Of a DNA stretch of 64,000 bases, positions 33,414 through 43,478 are shown in pieces. Below the pieces are notes generated by a model. That model did not search any database. It saw nothing but the letters and a program-made list of their open reading frames with translations, and was not told the origin of the DNA. The stretch's first letter is position 1. Every line of letters begins with the position of its first letter. Made by a program: the position numbers and the translations under genes. The DNA is from Propionibacterium cyclohexanicum. GTDB taxonomy: Bacteria; Actinomycetota; Actinomycetes; Propionibacteriales; Propionibacteriaceae. Location: positions 1-64,000 of the forward strand of contig NZ_FOGZ01000003.1 in NCBI RefSeq assembly GCF_900111365.1, written 5' to 3'.

Positions 33414-34490
33414 CTACCCGACGCCCGAACTGCGGGCCCGGGTGGTGGCCAGCGCGCCTGCCCGCTCCAGGCCGCCGTGTTCGAGTCCGGCCAGCTGCGA
33501 GCGCCCCTGCCAGACCACGCGTCCGTGGCGACGCACCCGGACACTCAGCTCGCCGGCCAGCTGCTCGATCGCGCCGGGCACGGCACGCCGAGATCCGGAC
33601 GGCCCATCGGTGCCAGGTGGACCCGCGACGAGCGGCACCGGCAGCACCAGGGCGTCGTTCAGCGGCGCGTGACCGCGGACCGACACCGACCAGCCCGCGC
33701 GCCGTCCCTCCAGGACCCACTCCTCGTCGCTGACCCGGGCCTTCACAGCGGAGCTCACCGGGTTCCCCCACCGTAGGACGCGCCCGCCCGGCAGCCGGAC
33801 GACGAGACCGGTGACCTCAGTGCGCGCGGGACCGGCAACCACCTGACCGCCAGCGAAGGCGACGCAGGCGTCCGGCTGCCTGAAACCCTGGGCCTGCCCC
33901 CACCACCAGGAGTCGGGGAAACCCGCCCGGCCCCAGTTCTTCTCCCCGTACACCAGTGCCGCGTCACATCTCGTGCGATGGTCCCCCACCACCAGGGACC
34001 CAGCGACCCGCCCGCCAAGCAGCCAGGGATGCCAGTACTGGTTGAGTCCGGGAATCACCTGGAACCAGCTCGAGCCCCCGAAGGGCCGCCCACTGGGCCA
34101 ACGCGACAGCGCGGACAGCTGCACATCGATCCTGGCGTCGGCGCCGAGATCGACCACAAGGCGCCCCTCGCTCCCCCAGAATGTGATCCCCTGCCCCGCC
34201 GCTCTCACGCCGAGCCCGGTAGGATCCGCGTGAGCCTCGGGGAGAATCGCCTGGCGCCAAAAACCCGCGGAATCACCGACCCCGGCAAGCGCCCAGCATC
34301 CGGTCCGGTCCGTCTGCACGCCGATGAGCGCGATGACGACCCGGCGGCTGACCGGGTCGGTGATTCGCCAGTAATAGCCCTCCATGGCCACACCATGAGC
34401 CCGCTCGGGATGTCCGAAGGGCAGATCCGCGCCGAGGGCACGGTATCCGAGATCGAAACGGCCGGCTGATCGAGCGCGAGAAGAGGTCAT
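33414..34490 (-). CDS. Tocopherol-cyclase-like protein
   Basis: 358-residue protein that resembles the tocopherol cyclase/VTE1 family, a lipocalin-like all-beta fold. Recognition rests on YYWRITDP near the start, the PFGGSSWFQVIPGLNQYWHPWLLGG stretch, and the hallmark EKNWGRAGFPDSWWWGQAQGF. Bacterial members occur outside tocopherol makers and their reaction is unknown; acting on a prenylated quinone such as menaquinone is an inference only. No signal peptide is evident. ATG 34490 is used; the frame is open further upstream but becomes arginine-rich shadow sequence. It may be last in the rph-to-dinB run. Confidence 0.72.
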   Translation of the reverse strand: MTSSRARSAGRFDLGYRALGADLPFGHPERAHGVAMEGYYWRITDPVSRRVVIALIGVQTDRTGCWALAGVGDSAGFWRQAILPEAHADPTGLGVRAAGQGITFWGSEGRLVVDLGADARIDVQLSALSRWPSGRPFGGSSWFQVIPGLNQYWHPWLLGGRVAGSLVVGDHRTRCDAALVYGEKNWGRAGFPDSWWWGQAQGFRQPDACVAFAGGQVVAGPARTEVTGLVVRLPGGRVLRWGNPVSSAVKARVSDEEWVLEGRRAGWSVSVRGHAPLNDALVLPVPLVAGPPGTDGPSGSRRAVPGAIEQLAGELSVRVRRHGRVVWQGRSQLAGLEHGGLERAGALATTRARSSGVG

Positions 34491-34583
34491 GTGCGCGATC
34501 CTGCCATGCCAGCGCGCTTCGCGGGCCCGCCATCTGGACCTGCACATATACCTACCGGGCGGGAGCGCCGGATTCACGACATC

Positions 34584-34637
34584 GCCCGATCGTCCGGACC
34601 CGCGAGGGCCGCCCGATCGTCGGGACCCGCGAGAGCT
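34584..34637. repeat. 27-bp direct repeat, two copies
   Basis: GCCCGATCGTCCGGACCCGC... occurs at 34584-34610 and again, with four mismatches, at 34611-34637, in the 172-bp gap between dinB and the tocopherol-cyclase-like gene. Confidence 0.75.
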
Positions 34638-34662
34638 GCCGGCGCCCGGGCACCGGCGCTGC

Positions 34663-36066
34663 TCAGTCCTGTGGGGCAACGCCCGATGTCCTTCGCCACC
34701 CCGGCCCGTGCTGCGATCCGGCCGGATCGGCGCTGCGGGCCCACGCCATGGCGGCGATCTCGGCTCGGTGCAGCCCCGGGTCGTCCGCTGACAGCGAGCG
34801 CACCGGGCCGACACCGCTGCCACGGCTCTCGAAGCGCACTGTCACGACACCATGGCCCGAGCCCCAGACCCACCCCCGGCCCCATCTGTCGTGCTCAACA
34901 TCGATCCCTGCCGGATAGAGCTCGCTGCCACGCCGGTTGCCAGGCATTACCGAACGCGTCTCGTGGACACTCACCGGTCGGGCAGCGGACTCGTCCGCCG
35001 GGGCGAACAACTCCTCCTGGGCGGCCTGCACCAGATTCGCCACGCCCAGTCCAACGAGGCGCACGCCGGTGCGCAGATCCACGCCGCTGACCAGGCTCTG
35101 TGCCAGGGCCGCGATGCGTTCGGGCGAGTCGGTGGCACCAGAGAGGGTGCGCGAGCGTGAGATCGTCGTGAAATCGGCGGAGCGCACCTTGAGGGTCACT
35201 GTCCGGGCGAAGAGCCCCGCATCGGCCAACCTCTCGGCCACCAGCTCGGCGTCGCGAGCCACCACGGCGCTCACCTGGGAGGCCTCGGTCAGGTCGGTCG
35301 CAAAGGTGTCCTCCACCGAGATCGACTTCGCCTCGCCGCGGGGCCCGACCGGGCGATCGTCGCGTCCGAATGCCAGGGCGTGCAGGCCCTCCCCCACGCT
35401 GTGTCCCAGTTCACGCACCAGCTCGTGCTCACGGGCGCTGCGCAGTTCGGCCACGGTGTGCAGACCCAGGCGGTTCAGCTTGTCGGCCGTGGCCGGGCCG
35501 ATGCCGGGGATCGCCCGCACGGGCAGCGGCGCCAGGAAATCGAGTTCCTCGCCTGGGGGCACGATCCGAGAGCCGTTGGGCTTGGCGGCCTCGCTCGCCA
35601 GCTTCGCGATGAGCTTGCTCGATCCCACTCCCACCGAGGCGTGCAGGCCCTCGGTGCGGCGGGTGATCTCGGCACGCAGCCACGAGACCAGGGCGTTCAG
35701 CGATTCGGCGTCCAGCGGGTGGCCGCCCGCTGCGAGGTCGACGAAGGCCTCGTCGATGCTCAACGGCTCGACGAGCGGGCTGAGTTCGCCCAGCAAGGCC
35801 ATGACGATGCCGCTCGACTGCCGATAGGCCGCGAAGCGTGGCGTCAGATAGGCCGCGTGCGGTGCAAGACGGCGCGCCCGCGAGGTGCTCATGGCCGAGT
35901 GGACGCCGAAGGCCCGAGCCTCATAGCTCGCGGTGGCCACCACACCGCGCGTCCCCACGCCGCCGACGATCACCGGCTTGCCGCGCAGCGAGGGCTTGTC
36001 CCGCTGCTCGACGGAGGCGAAGAAGGCGTCCAGGTCCAGGTGCAACACGCTCGCGGTGCCGCGCAT
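34663..36066 (-). CDS. dinB: DNA polymerase IV
   Basis: Y-family translesion polymerase, 467 residues. The palm has [16 protein letters not shown] and [10 protein letters not shown] with the catalytic acidic residues; the thumb helix-hairpin-helix is [18 protein letters not shown]; the little-finger domain follows. After about residue 370 there is a C-terminal module ([29 protein letters not shown]) found in actinobacterial DinB proteins, of unknown use. It lacks a recognisable terminal beta-clamp-binding pentapeptide. ATG 36066 follows GGAGG and lies five bases after folA, so it belongs to the nucleotide operon. Confidence 0.93.
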   Translation of the reverse strand: MRGTASVLHLDLDAFFASVEQRDKPSLRGKPVIVGGVGTRGVVATASYEARAFGVHSAMSTSRARRLAPHAAYLTPRFAAYRQSSGIVMALLGELSPLVEPLSIDEAFVDLAAGGHPLDAESLNALVSWLRAEITRRTEGLHASVGVGSSKLIAKLASEAAKPNGSRIVPPGEELDFLAPLPVRAIPGIGPATADKLNRLGLHTVAELRSAREHELVRELGHSVGEGLHALAFGRDDRPVGPRGEAKSISVEDTFATDLTEASQVSAVVARDAELVAERLADAGLFARTVTLKVRSADFTTISRSRTLSGATDSPERIAALAQSLVSGVDLRTGVRLVGLGVANLVQAAQEELFAPADESAARPVSVHETRSVMPGNRRGSELYPAGIDVEHDRWGRGWVWGSGHGVVTVRFESRGSGVGPVRSLSADDPGLHRAEIAAMAWARSADPAGSQHGPGWRRTSGVAPQD

Positions 36067-36071
36067 GGCTC

Positions 36072-36593
36072 TCAGCCTCCGGGGAGGGGCCTGGCGGGCT
36101 CGCGACGGGCATAGCCGACGAAGTCGAAGCGCATGCCCGGCTCCCGGAAGGTCTCGCGCCACTGCTGTGGGTCGATGGCGGGGAACAGCACCCCACCCTC
36201 GGCGCTGCGGTGCACCGCGGTGATGTCCAGGGCACCGATCCACGGCCAGGCGGCGCGATAGACACTCCCGCCACCGATCACGAAAACCGTCTCGTCGAGT
36301 GTCGAGGCCAGCGCCAGCGCGCCCTCGACGCTGCCGACCGCCAGGCCACGCGAGCCCTCCGGCTGCTCCAGGGGCCAGCGAACCAGCTCCGGATGGTGGC
36401 TCACGACAATGCTCGTGCGTCCGGGCAGCAGACCCATCGCGTCATGGGTCGTGCGGCCCACGACGAGAGGGTGACCCATGGTCAGCCTCTTGAACCGCTG
36501 CCAGTCCTCGCGGAACTTGAACGGCTGGTCGCGTCCGTCGCCGATGACTCCGTTGGCGGCGACCACGGCGATCGCGATCACGGTTGTGCTCAT
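36072..36593 (-). CDS. folA: Dihydrofolate reductase
   Basis: NADPH-dependent reductase regenerating tetrahydrofolate, needed because ThyA upstream produces dihydrofolate. The 173 residues carry [13 protein letters not shown], a shortened substrate-binding stretch ([32 protein letters not shown]), and [16 protein letters not shown]. The family usually has a P-W pair before the acidic substrate contact; here it reads [12 protein letters not shown] 36599 is a possible alternative start. It follows thyA by 13 bases. Confidence 0.92.
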   Translation of the reverse strand: MSTTVIAIAVVAANGVIGDGRDQPFKFREDWQRFKRLTMGHPLVVGRTTHDAMGLLPGRTSIVVSHHPELVRWPLEQPEGSRGLAVGSVEGALALASTLDETVFVIGGGSVYRAAWPWIGALDITAVHRSAEGGVLFPAIDPQQWRETFREPGMRFDFVGYARREPARPLPGG

Positions 36594-36606
36594 CCCCACC
36601 TACCCC

Positions 36607-37419
36607 TCAGACTGCGACCGGTGCCTTGATGGCCGGCCAGGGGTCATATCCCTCCACCGTGATGTCGCCCAGCTCGAACCCGTCGATCGTTGTCACCTCG
36701 GGGTTGAGATGGATTCTCGGCAGCGCCCGGGGCGTGCGGGACAGTTGCTCGCGTACCTGGTCGACATGAGTGTGGTAGATGTGCGCGTCACCGAGGGTGT
36801 GCACGAAGTCGCCGACTCGCAGCCCGCAGACCTGGGCCACCATATGGGTGAGCAGCGCATAGCTCGCGATATTGAACGGCACGCCGAGGAACAGATCGGC
36901 ACTGCGCTGGTAAAGCCCGCAGCTCAGCGTGCCCGGCTGGCCCTCGGTGCCGGGAGTGACATAGAATTGGAAGAGCAGGTGACACGGCGGCAACGCCATC
37001 TGCGAGACCTCGGCGACATTCCATGCCGAGACGACCAGTCGGCGCGAGTCCGGATTCGTCCGGATCTGCTCGATCACCTGCCCCAGCTGATCGATGTGCC
37101 CGCCGCGGTAGTCGGGCCAGCTGCGCCACTGGTGTCCGTAGACCGGTCCCAGATCCCCGTTGGCGTCAGCCCACTCGTCCCAGATGTGGATCTCGTGCTC
37201 GTGGAGCCAGCCGATGTTCGTGTCGCCGCGCAGGAACCACAGGAGCTCCCCGAAGACCGCACGGGTGTACAGCTTCTTCGTCGTGACCAGGGGGAAGCCA
37301 TCGGCGAGGTGGAATCGCAGCTGGTGGCCGAAGATGCTGCGCGTGCCGGTTCCGGTGCGGTCGGGCTTGTCGACGCCATCGGCCATGACATGGGAAAGCA
37401 GATCAAGGTACTGCTGCAT
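36607..37419 (-). CDS. thyA: Thymidylate synthase
   Basis: Methylates dUMP to dTMP with methylene-tetrahydrofolate. The 270 residues contain [25 protein letters not shown]-type [23 protein letters not shown], the catalytic cysteine in [12 protein letters not shown], and [19 protein letters not shown]. It starts three bases after the rdgB stop. There is no strong Shine-Dalgarno, so translation probably depends on coupling. Confidence 0.97.
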   Translation of the reverse strand: MQQYLDLLSHVMADGVDKPDRTGTGTRSIFGHQLRFHLADGFPLVTTKKLYTRAVFGELLWFLRGDTNIGWLHEHEIHIWDEWADANGDLGPVYGHQWRSWPDYRGGHIDQLGQVIEQIRTNPDSRRLVVSAWNVAEVSQMALPPCHLLFQFYVTPGTEGQPGTLSCGLYQRSADLFLGVPFNIASYALLTHMVAQVCGLRVGDFVHTLGDAHIYHTHVDQVREQLSRTPRALPRIHLNPEVTTIDGFELGDITVEGYDPWPAIKAPVAV

Positions 37420-37422
37420 CGC

Positions 37423-38247
37423 TCAGGGCTCCAGTGGTGTGATCCCGCTCGAGGGTTCGGCGGGGCGGGGCTGCGGACGGGCCGGGTCGGTTGCCGGGCG
37501 CGTGCGGGGGATGGCCGGGATGGACGCCGTCCACTCGCTGGCGGGCAGGGTGGTCTCGGGCCCCTCGTGGTCGGCGCCGGGAAGATCGAGGTCTTCCTCG
37601 CTGAGGCCCTCGGGCAGTGGCAGGCCGAGCTGGCGGGCCAGGATGGGCAGCATGGCCCGTACCGAACGGCCACGATGGCTGATGGCGTCCTTCTCCTCGG
37701 CTGTCATCTCGGCAGTGGTGCGCAGCCGACCGTCGGCGTCGGGAACCTGGTCGTCGGGCACGAAGATCGGGTCATAGCCGAAGCCATGCGAGCCCTTGGG
37801 GCGTGTCGTGAGGTGGCCGGTCATCACACCGCGGGTGGTGAACTCCCGACCGTCGGGCATGACCAGCGCCATGACCGAGACGAACTGAGCCTGACGCCGG
37901 CCTCGCGGCACGTCCTCGACCTGGCGCAGGACGAGCTCCAGGTTGGCGATGTCCTCCTCCTCGGGGCCGTTCCAGCGGGAGCTGCGCACCCCGGGCATGT
38001 GGCCCAGCGCATCGACGCAGATCCCGGAATCATCGGCCAGCGAGGGCAGCCCACTGTGGATCATGCCCTGCCTGGCCTTGATGAGGGCATTGCCAGCAAA
38101 GGTCCATTCGGTCTCGTCTGGCTCTGGATAGGGCTCGATGTCCTTGAGACAGATGACATCGACATCCATGTCGTACTCGTCGATGATGCGACGCAGCTCG
38201 GTGAGCTTCTTGCCGTTTCCGGTGGCCAGCAGCACACGCGGTGTCAT
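37423..38247 (-). CDS. rdgB: XTP/dITP pyrophosphatase (HAM1/RdgB)
   Basis: House-cleaning enzyme hydrolysing non-canonical purine nucleoside triphosphates. The core is complete: [41 protein letters not shown] and [14 protein letters not shown], with [13 protein letters not shown] at the end. At 274 residues it is about 70 longer than usual; the excess is a C-terminal Pro/Ala/Thr-rich tail after residue 205, of no known role. ATG 38247 overlaps the rph stop (ATGA), the conserved actinobacterial rph-rdgB pair. Confidence 0.95.
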   Translation of the reverse strand: MTPRVLLATGNGKKLTELRRIIDEYDMDVDVICLKDIEPYPEPDETEWTFAGNALIKARQGMIHSGLPSLADDSGICVDALGHMPGVRSSRWNGPEEEDIANLELVLRQVEDVPRGRRQAQFVSVMALVMPDGREFTTRGVMTGHLTTRPKGSHGFGYDPIFVPDDQVPDADGRLRTTAEMTAEEKDAISHRGRSVRAMLPILARQLGLPLPEGLSEEDLDLPGADHEGPETTLPASEWTASIPAIPRTRPATDPARPQPRPAEPSSGITPLEP

Positions 38248-39005
38248 GAGTGGGCCCTCCCATCGGGGGACTTGAGCGCCTCCTGCTGCAACGCGGCCAG
38301 GTCTCGGCATCCTGCCTCACCAAGATCAAGCAGCTCGTTGAGCAGTGCGCGGTTGAAGGGATCACCTTCGGCAGTACCCTGCACCTCGACGAGATCACCG
38401 GTGCCAGTGCAGACGATGTTCATGTCCACGTCGGCGGTGCTGTCCTCGTCATAGGCGAGGTCGAGCATCGGGACGCCGTGCACGACACCCGCCGAGATCG
38501 CTGCGACCGAACCGGTCAGCGGTTCGCCGGCCAGCAGCTTGCGCTCGCGCAACCACGCCACGGCGTCGTGCAGCGCCACATAGGCCCCGGTGATGGACGC
38601 CGTACGGGTGCCGCCGTCTGCCTGGAGCACATCGCAGTCGATGATGATGGTGTTCTCGCCCAGCGCCCGGTAGTCGATCACCGCGCGCAGACTGCGCCCG
38701 ACGAGCCGGCTGATCTCGTGGGTGCGACCGCTCACCCTGCCCTTGCGCGATTCCCGGTCGTTGCGGGTGTTGGTGGCGCGCGGCAGCATCTCGTACTCGC
38801 TGGTCACCCAGCCCAGACCCGAGCCCTTGCGCCAGCGCGGCACACCCTCGCTCACCGATGCGGCGACGAGCACCCGGGTGCGGCCGAATTCGATGAGGCA
38901 GGAACCCTCGGCGTGGTCGAGCCAGTGGCGGGCGATGGTGACCGGACGCATCCGGTCCAGCGCCCGTCCGTCGCTTCGGGTCACGGAAGAAATGGTGTCA
39001 GACAC
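38244..39005 (-). CDS. rph: RNase PH
   Basis: Phosphorolytic 3'-5' exoribonuclease that trims tRNA precursors. It is 253 residues from GTG 39005: [15 protein letters not shown] at the start, [40 protein letters not shown] (phosphate site) and [17 protein letters not shown]. The start is supported by TAGGTT (39018-39013), seven bases upstream, and by the family N-terminus; much longer open-frame extensions are rejected. It leads the reverse run rph-rdgB-thyA-folA-dinB. Confidence 0.95.
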   Translation of the reverse strand: MSDTISSVTRSDGRALDRMRPVTIARHWLDHAEGSCLIEFGRTRVLVAASVSEGVPRWRKGSGLGWVTSEYEMLPRATNTRNDRESRKGRVSGRTHEISRLVGRSLRAVIDYRALGENTIIIDCDVLQADGGTRTASITGAYVALHDAVAWLRERKLLAGEPLTGSVAAISAGVVHGVPMLDLAYDEDSTADVDMNIVCTGTGDLVEVQGTAEGDPFNRALLNELLDLGEAGCRDLAALQQEALKSPDGRAHS

Positions 39006-39268
39006 ACCCACCAACCTACCGTCGAGCCCTCTGCCCGGCCAACGAGAGTCCGGCGAGATCGGGCGGCCCGACTCACTGCCGCGCCGCTGGCTCACATGGC
39101 CGGGAGACCGCGCAGCTGATGGACCGCGCAGCTGGTGGACTGCACAGCCACTCAACCGGGCGTCCTGCCAGGGGCCCCACGGCGGATCACCCCAGCGTGA
39201 CGGATGCGGCGGCATGACGGATGCAGCAGCGATTGGCGCTGTCAGGCGGGACTGGGGTCTCGCCTCGA
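39006..39268. repeat. Intergenic region with imperfect 16-bp tandem repeat
   Basis: GACCGCGCAGCTGATG (39106-39121) is followed by GACCGCGCAGCTGGTG (39122-39137) and a decayed third unit. The rest of the gap between the divergent rph and the ABC-ATPase promoter has no gene I can support. Confidence 0.55.
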
Positions 39269-39298
39269 TTGGAATTTGGTCTGACCGGTCAGTATGGT
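39269..39298 (+). promoter_or_regulatory. Promoter with TetR-type operator in the spacer
   Basis: TTGGAA (39269-39274) and TATGGT (39293-39298), 18 bases apart, form a plausible promoter. The spacer ends with the perfect 12-bp palindrome CTGACCGGTCAG (39281-39292), the size and form of a TetR-family site. The TetR gene ends this operon, so autoregulation is likely. Confidence 0.65.
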
Positions 39299-39332
39299 TT
39301 GGGTGTTCGGGTCGACGAAACAGGAGTACGCG

Positions 39333-40031
39333 ATGACCGAGTTCGCCATCGAGGCGCAGGACCTCCAGCTGCGGAGCAAGCGCGGAATGGTCTACGGGCC
39401 ACTCGACTGGGCGCTGGAACGTGGTCAGCTTGGGGTGGTGAGCGGGCCTCCCGACAGCGGGAAGTCGACGCTCATGCTCACCTTCACGGGCCGCATGAAG
39501 CCCTCCGAGCCCTCGAAGCTGCGGGTGCTCGGTTCCTGGCTGCCCGGCGATGCCCGCCGGGTTCAGCAGCTCAGCTCCGTAATGGGGGTCGGCGGCCTGG
39601 ACGATCTCGACGACGTCGTCACAGTGCGCGCCACCGTGCGCGAGCGGCTCGCCTGGCTTGCGCCCTGGTACCGCGTCGTGCGCAACCCCTCCGACGAGCA
39701 GATCACCCAGCTGTGCGCGCCGGCGTTCGGACAGCTGCCCATCCCTTCGGGGTCGACCCGCATCTACAAGCTGTCCGAGTCGTCCAATCTGCTGCTGCGC
39801 ATCGCCCTGGCGCTCGCCAGCAAGCCCGAACTCATCGCCGTCGACGCGGTCGACCAGCTGCACGACGTGGCCGAGCGCGCGGTGCTGTGGCGTCGCCTGG
39901 ACGCCATCGCGGCCAGCGGCATCACCGTCGTTGCCTCCACCACCGGCATCGAGGGCCTCGACACGATCGACTGGACCACCCCGCCCACCCACCTTGACCT
40001 CGGCCTCACCGACGCCGCGAAGGAGTCCTGA
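39333..40031 (+). CDS. Degenerate ABC ATPase paired with a YhgE/Pip protein
   Basis: 232-residue protein with an ABC-ATPase outline. Walker A is present ([11 protein letters not shown], near residue 47). The LSGGQ signature is not seen; the equivalent site reads [30 protein letters not shown], so the Walker B catalytic glutamate also appears to be alanine. It can probably bind ATP but may hydrolyse it poorly or only with a partner. AGGAG stands seven bases before ATG 39333. It ends directly at the start of the membrane protein gene, indicating a complex. Confidence 0.75.
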   Translation: MTEFAIEAQDLQLRSKRGMVYGPLDWALERGQLGVVSGPPDSGKSTLMLTFTGRMKPSEPSKLRVLGSWLPGDARRVQQLSSVMGVGGLDDLDDVVTVRATVRERLAWLAPWYRVVRNPSDEQITQLCAPAFGQLPIPSGSTRIYKLSESSNLLLRIALALASKPELIAVDAVDQLHDVAERAVLWRRLDAIAASGITVVASTTGIEGLDTIDWTTPPTHLDLGLTDAAKES

Positions 40032-42833
40032 ATGTTCGCATGGACATCACACGGAACAGAGCTGAAGAGGTTCTTCCGTCAGCCCATCACGCTCGGCGCC
40101 ATCGCCGTGCTGCTCCTCATCCCGCTGCTCTACGGAGCCATGTACGTCTGGGCCTTCTGGAGCCCCACCGATCGGCTGCAGGATCTGCCTGTCGCTCTCG
40201 TCAACGACGACGTACCGACGACGATGAACGGCCAGCCGCTGGCCGCCGGCAGCTCGGTCGTCGACCAGCTCGTCGACAAGAAGCCGCTCGGCTGGCACCA
40301 GGTCAACGCCCAGGAGGCCGCCGAGGGCGTGAAATCGGGCAAGTACTACTTCTCGGTGACGATCCCGGCCACCTTCTCCAGCGACATCGCCTCGCTCGCC
40401 GGCCCTGACCCCACGGCTGCAGAGATCCAGGTGAAGTACAACGACTCCAATTCCTTCCTGGCCGGCGAGCTGGGCAGCACCGCCATGGTCCAGATTCGCG
40501 ACGTGGTCTCCCAACAGATCGGCGAGCAGGCCACGAAGACCCTCGTTGTGGGGCTGAGCAGCGCCCGCAGCGGCCTCTCGGACGCCTCCGACGGGGCCTT
40601 CGTCCTCCAGAACGGCATCAAGACCGCCAAGGACGGCTCCCAGCAGCTGAGCGTCGGCGCCAGTCAGCTCGACGAGGGCGCCGCAGCACTGCATGCCGGC
40701 GCCGGACAGCTCGCCGCCGGCACCTCGCGTGCCGCGGATCAGGTGTCCGGTCTGCCCTCCGGCGTCTCCACCTTGAATTCCGGTGCCCAGCAGCTGTCCG
40801 ATGGCCTGGGCCAGCTGCAGGCGCAGACCCCGGCACTGCTCGCCGGCGTCCAGTCGCTGGCCGCCGGCGCCTCCCAGGCCGCCGCCGGAAACGCCGAGGT
40901 CAACGCCGCCCAGCAGGACTATGTGAACGGGGTGCAGCGAGCAGCCGAGGGTTCCCAGCAGGTGTCAGGGGGCCTGAACACCCTGGACTCCCAGTTCGCC
41001 ACTTTGGCCGGCGGAGCGTCCACCTTCGCCCAGGGAGCCGCCAGCTACTCCACCGGCGCCGGCAACTTCGCCACCGGGGCAGGCAATTTCGCCAACGGAG
41101 CCCAGGAATGGCAGTCCGGTGCGAGCAAGTGGCTGGGCCAGGCCCAGGGCATCACTTCGACCATGTCCTCTGGAGCCTCCGCGCTGGCCGACAAGACCGG
41201 CAAGGACTCCCAGTTCTACCGGGCTGCCAGCGCGGTCGCGTCCGGCACCGGTGAGCTTCCCGGCCAGTTGAACCAGATCGACCAAGCCATACAAGCGGCC
41301 CGCACGGATATCACCGATGGCAATACGGCCCAAGCAGATCAGGAACTCAAGAAGGCACAGGACCTCACCAACCAACAGGCCCAGGAAAAGGCCAGCAATC
41401 TTGCGGGCGGCGCAGCGCAGGTGCGCGATGCCATCTACTCCGACACCAAGCCGGCCGACCCACAGTCCACGACGATCAACGCAGCCGCCAGCCAGTTGCA
41501 CGATGGCGCGTCCGAGCTCGCGAGCGAAGCCGGCCCACACAGCGAACTGGGCACCGGCCTAGGCCAGCTGTCCGACAGCCAGCAAGCCCTGGCGGCCGGT
41601 GCCCAGCAGCTGAGCGAACCGGCCACGCAGCTGTCCGCCGGTTCCGGCCAGCTCACCGAGGGTGTCACGCAGCTCAGTTCCGCCAAAACCCAGATCGATG
41701 CACTGAGCACCGGCGCGCAACAGCTGTCGGAGGCCTTCACGAACAATGACCCCCACCAGGGGCTGGTCGCGGGAGCCAAGACGATCCAGGCCGGCACCCA
41801 GCGCCTCGCCGACGGCTCCTCGACGCTGTCCACGGGAGCCTCCCAGCTGTCCGGCGGCGCAGCTCGACTCGGCAGCGGTATCGATGCGCTCGCCACCGGA
41901 GGAAAGCAGGTGGCGGCCGGTACCGGCCAGCTCGACGCGCAGGTGCCGACCCTGGTCAGCGGTGTCCAGCAGCTCAACGACGGTGCCCAGCAGATCGCCA
42001 GCTCCACCCAGGCCCTCAAGGACGGCACGGCAGCACTGTCCGGCAAGGCCCCCGAGCTGACCAAGGGCCTCGACCAGGCCCAGGCGGGCAGCGGAACGCT
42101 TGGCGAGAAGCTCAAGTCGGGCAGTTCCCAGATCCCCCACGACTCCGCGGACACCCAGCAGCAGCGCGCAACGGCGATCAGCTCGCCCGTCCAGCTGGCG
42201 ACCAGCTATCTGCACAAGGTGGCCTCGTGGGGTGAATTCTTCGCCCCCTTCTTCATCGGCCTGGGACTGTGGGTCGGCGCGCTCATCAGCTGGCTGCTGC
42301 TGCGTCCGCTCCAGTCGCGTGCCCTGATGACCTCGGTCAATGGTTTCCGGATGGCGTGGGGGTCGCTGAACTCGGCGCTGGCCCTGGCCGCCGGGCAGGT
42401 GCTCATCATGCTCTCGGTGATGCACTTCGCCATCGGCCTCGATGCCCACAACTGGCCGGCCACGATCCTGTTCGCCTTCCTCGTCGCCGCCGCCTTCTTC
42501 GCGCTGCAGCAGATGCTCCAGATCGCCTTCGGCTCGGCAGTCGGCAAGGTCATCATCATCTCCGTCCTCATGCTGCAACTGGCCTCGGCCGGCGGCACCT
42601 ATCCGATCCAGACCGAGCCCGGCTTCTTCCAGGTGGTGAGCCGGTGGATGCCAATGACCTATGTCGTCAACGGGCTGCGCGAGGCGATCACCGGCGGAAT
42701 CGGGCCGGCGTTCTGGACAGCCGTCATCGTGCTGGCCGCCATCTTCGCGGTCTCGCTCGCGGTGTCGTCCATCCTGGCCGCGCGCAAGCGGATGTGGAGC
42801 CTGTCGCGCCTCCACCCGGCGCTTTCGCTTTAG
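40032..42833 (+). CDS. YhgE/Pip-family membrane protein
   Basis: 933-residue membrane protein. One transmembrane helix near residues 22-42 is followed by an extracellular region of about 650 residues made largely of repeated 7- to 11-residue units of the form GAxQLxxGxxxL, predicted to form long helical rods. Five or so hydrophobic helices then occupy about 715-915 in ABC-2-like fashion. The family includes the Lactococcus phage infection protein Pip and YhgE/EsaA-like proteins; in actinobacteria it is often beside an ABC ATPase and TetR. Export of a surface or lipid substrate is an inference. The start follows the ATPase stop with no gap. Confidence 0.85.
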   Translation: MFAWTSHGTELKRFFRQPITLGAIAVLLLIPLLYGAMYVWAFWSPTDRLQDLPVALVNDDVPTTMNGQPLAAGSSVVDQLVDKKPLGWHQVNAQEAAEGVKSGKYYFSVTIPATFSSDIASLAGPDPTAAEIQVKYNDSNSFLAGELGSTAMVQIRDVVSQQIGEQATKTLVVGLSSARSGLSDASDGAFVLQNGIKTAKDGSQQLSVGASQLDEGAAALHAGAGQLAAGTSRAADQVSGLPSGVSTLNSGAQQLSDGLGQLQAQTPALLAGVQSLAAGASQAAAGNAEVNAAQQDYVNGVQRAAEGSQQVSGGLNTLDSQFATLAGGASTFAQGAASYSTGAGNFATGAGNFANGAQEWQSGASKWLGQAQGITSTMSSGASALADKTGKDSQFYRAASAVASGTGELPGQLNQIDQAIQAARTDITDGNTAQADQELKKAQDLTNQQAQEKASNLAGGAAQVRDAIYSDTKPADPQSTTINAAASQLHDGASELASEAGPHSELGTGLGQLSDSQQALAAGAQQLSEPATQLSAGSGQLTEGVTQLSSAKTQIDALSTGAQQLSEAFTNNDPHQGLVAGAKTIQAGTQRLADGSSTLSTGASQLSGGAARLGSGIDALATGGKQVAAGTGQLDAQVPTLVSGVQQLNDGAQQIASSTQALKDGTAALSGKAPELTKGLDQAQAGSGTLGEKLKSGSSQIPHDSADTQQQRATAISSPVQLATSYLHKVASWGEFFAPFFIGLGLWVGALISWLLLRPLQSRALMTSVNGFRMAWGSLNSALALAAGQVLIMLSVMHFAIGLDAHNWPATILFAFLVAAAFFALQQMLQIAFGSAVGKVIIISVLMLQLASAGGTYPIQTEPGFFQVVSRWMPMTYVVNGLREAITGGIGPAFWTAVIVLAAIFAVSLAVSSILAARKRMWSLSRLHPALSL

Positions 42834-42843
42834 GCTTGGTGGA

Positions 42844-43419
42844 ATGACGGCACGCGGCGCAATCGGGACACGGCGCAGTGGCACACGAGAGGCCATCCTT
42901 GCGGCGGCAACCCATCTGTTCGCCACCCGCGGCGTCTCGACCACCTCGGTGGACGAGATCGCCGCGGCGGCCGGCATCGCCAAGGGCAGCATCTACTACA
43001 ACTTCGGCTCCAAGTCCGGGCTGGTCGAGGCGCTCATGGCCGAGCAGACCGTGCGAGTGGCCGAGGCGATCCGGGTGGCAACGGAAGGCCTGGCCGCAGA
43101 TGCGCTGACCCGCGCGGTGGTGCGTACCCTGCTTCACGAGGTGCACGACCACCCCGACGCTGCGCGCGTGCTCGTCTCGGAGGTCTTCCGCACCGAGCGC
43201 TCCTGGCGCGAGTCGGTGTCCACCTGGCGCAACGCCATGATGGGCCCACTCACCCGCGACAGGGGCGGCGCGGTCACTCCCATTGACCGTATCGCTGCTG
43301 CCGCCGTCATCGGGGCAACCCTGACCGCCGGACTGGAATGGCTCGTCTTCCACCCCGAACTGAGCTTTGACCAGGTGTGCAGCGAGGTCATCAGCGCGCT
43401 GGGCCTGGATCAGGGGTGA
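42844..43419 (+). CDS. TetR-family regulator of the Pip operon
   Basis: 191-residue repressor. The N-terminal helix-turn-helix is typical (REAILAAATHLFATRGVSTTSVDEIAAAAGIAKGSIYYNFGSKSGLVEA; only the general form is quoted in part here). The ligand domain has a TetR_C-like ending. It follows the Pip gene by 10 bases, and TAGGCT (42831-42836), sharing the Pip stop codon, is seven bases before its ATG, so it may also have its own leaderless transcript. The probable target is the palindrome at 39281. Confidence 0.87.
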   Translation: MTARGAIGTRRSGTREAILAAATHLFATRGVSTTSVDEIAAAAGIAKGSIYYNFGSKSGLVEALMAEQTVRVAEAIRVATEGLAADALTRAVVRTLLHEVHDHPDAARVLVSEVFRTERSWRESVSTWRNAMMGPLTRDRGGAVTPIDRIAAAAVIGATLTAGLEWLVFHPELSFDQVCSEVISALGLDQG

Positions 43420-43478
43420 TGCCCGAAGCCTGCTGCCCGGACCGGCGGGCAGGTCTCGCGGCTGCCTTCCGGCCGGGA

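Noticed and set aside
38244-39992. Extended 582-codon rph frame
   Set aside because: The first 329 codons overlap the Pip operon on the other strand and are not RNase PH-like; the family starts at the GTG at 39005.
39269-43419. Mobile element around the Pip operon
   Set aside because: I looked for a transposase, integrase, terminal inverted repeats or a tRNA target at the ends and saw none; only synteny suggests insertion.
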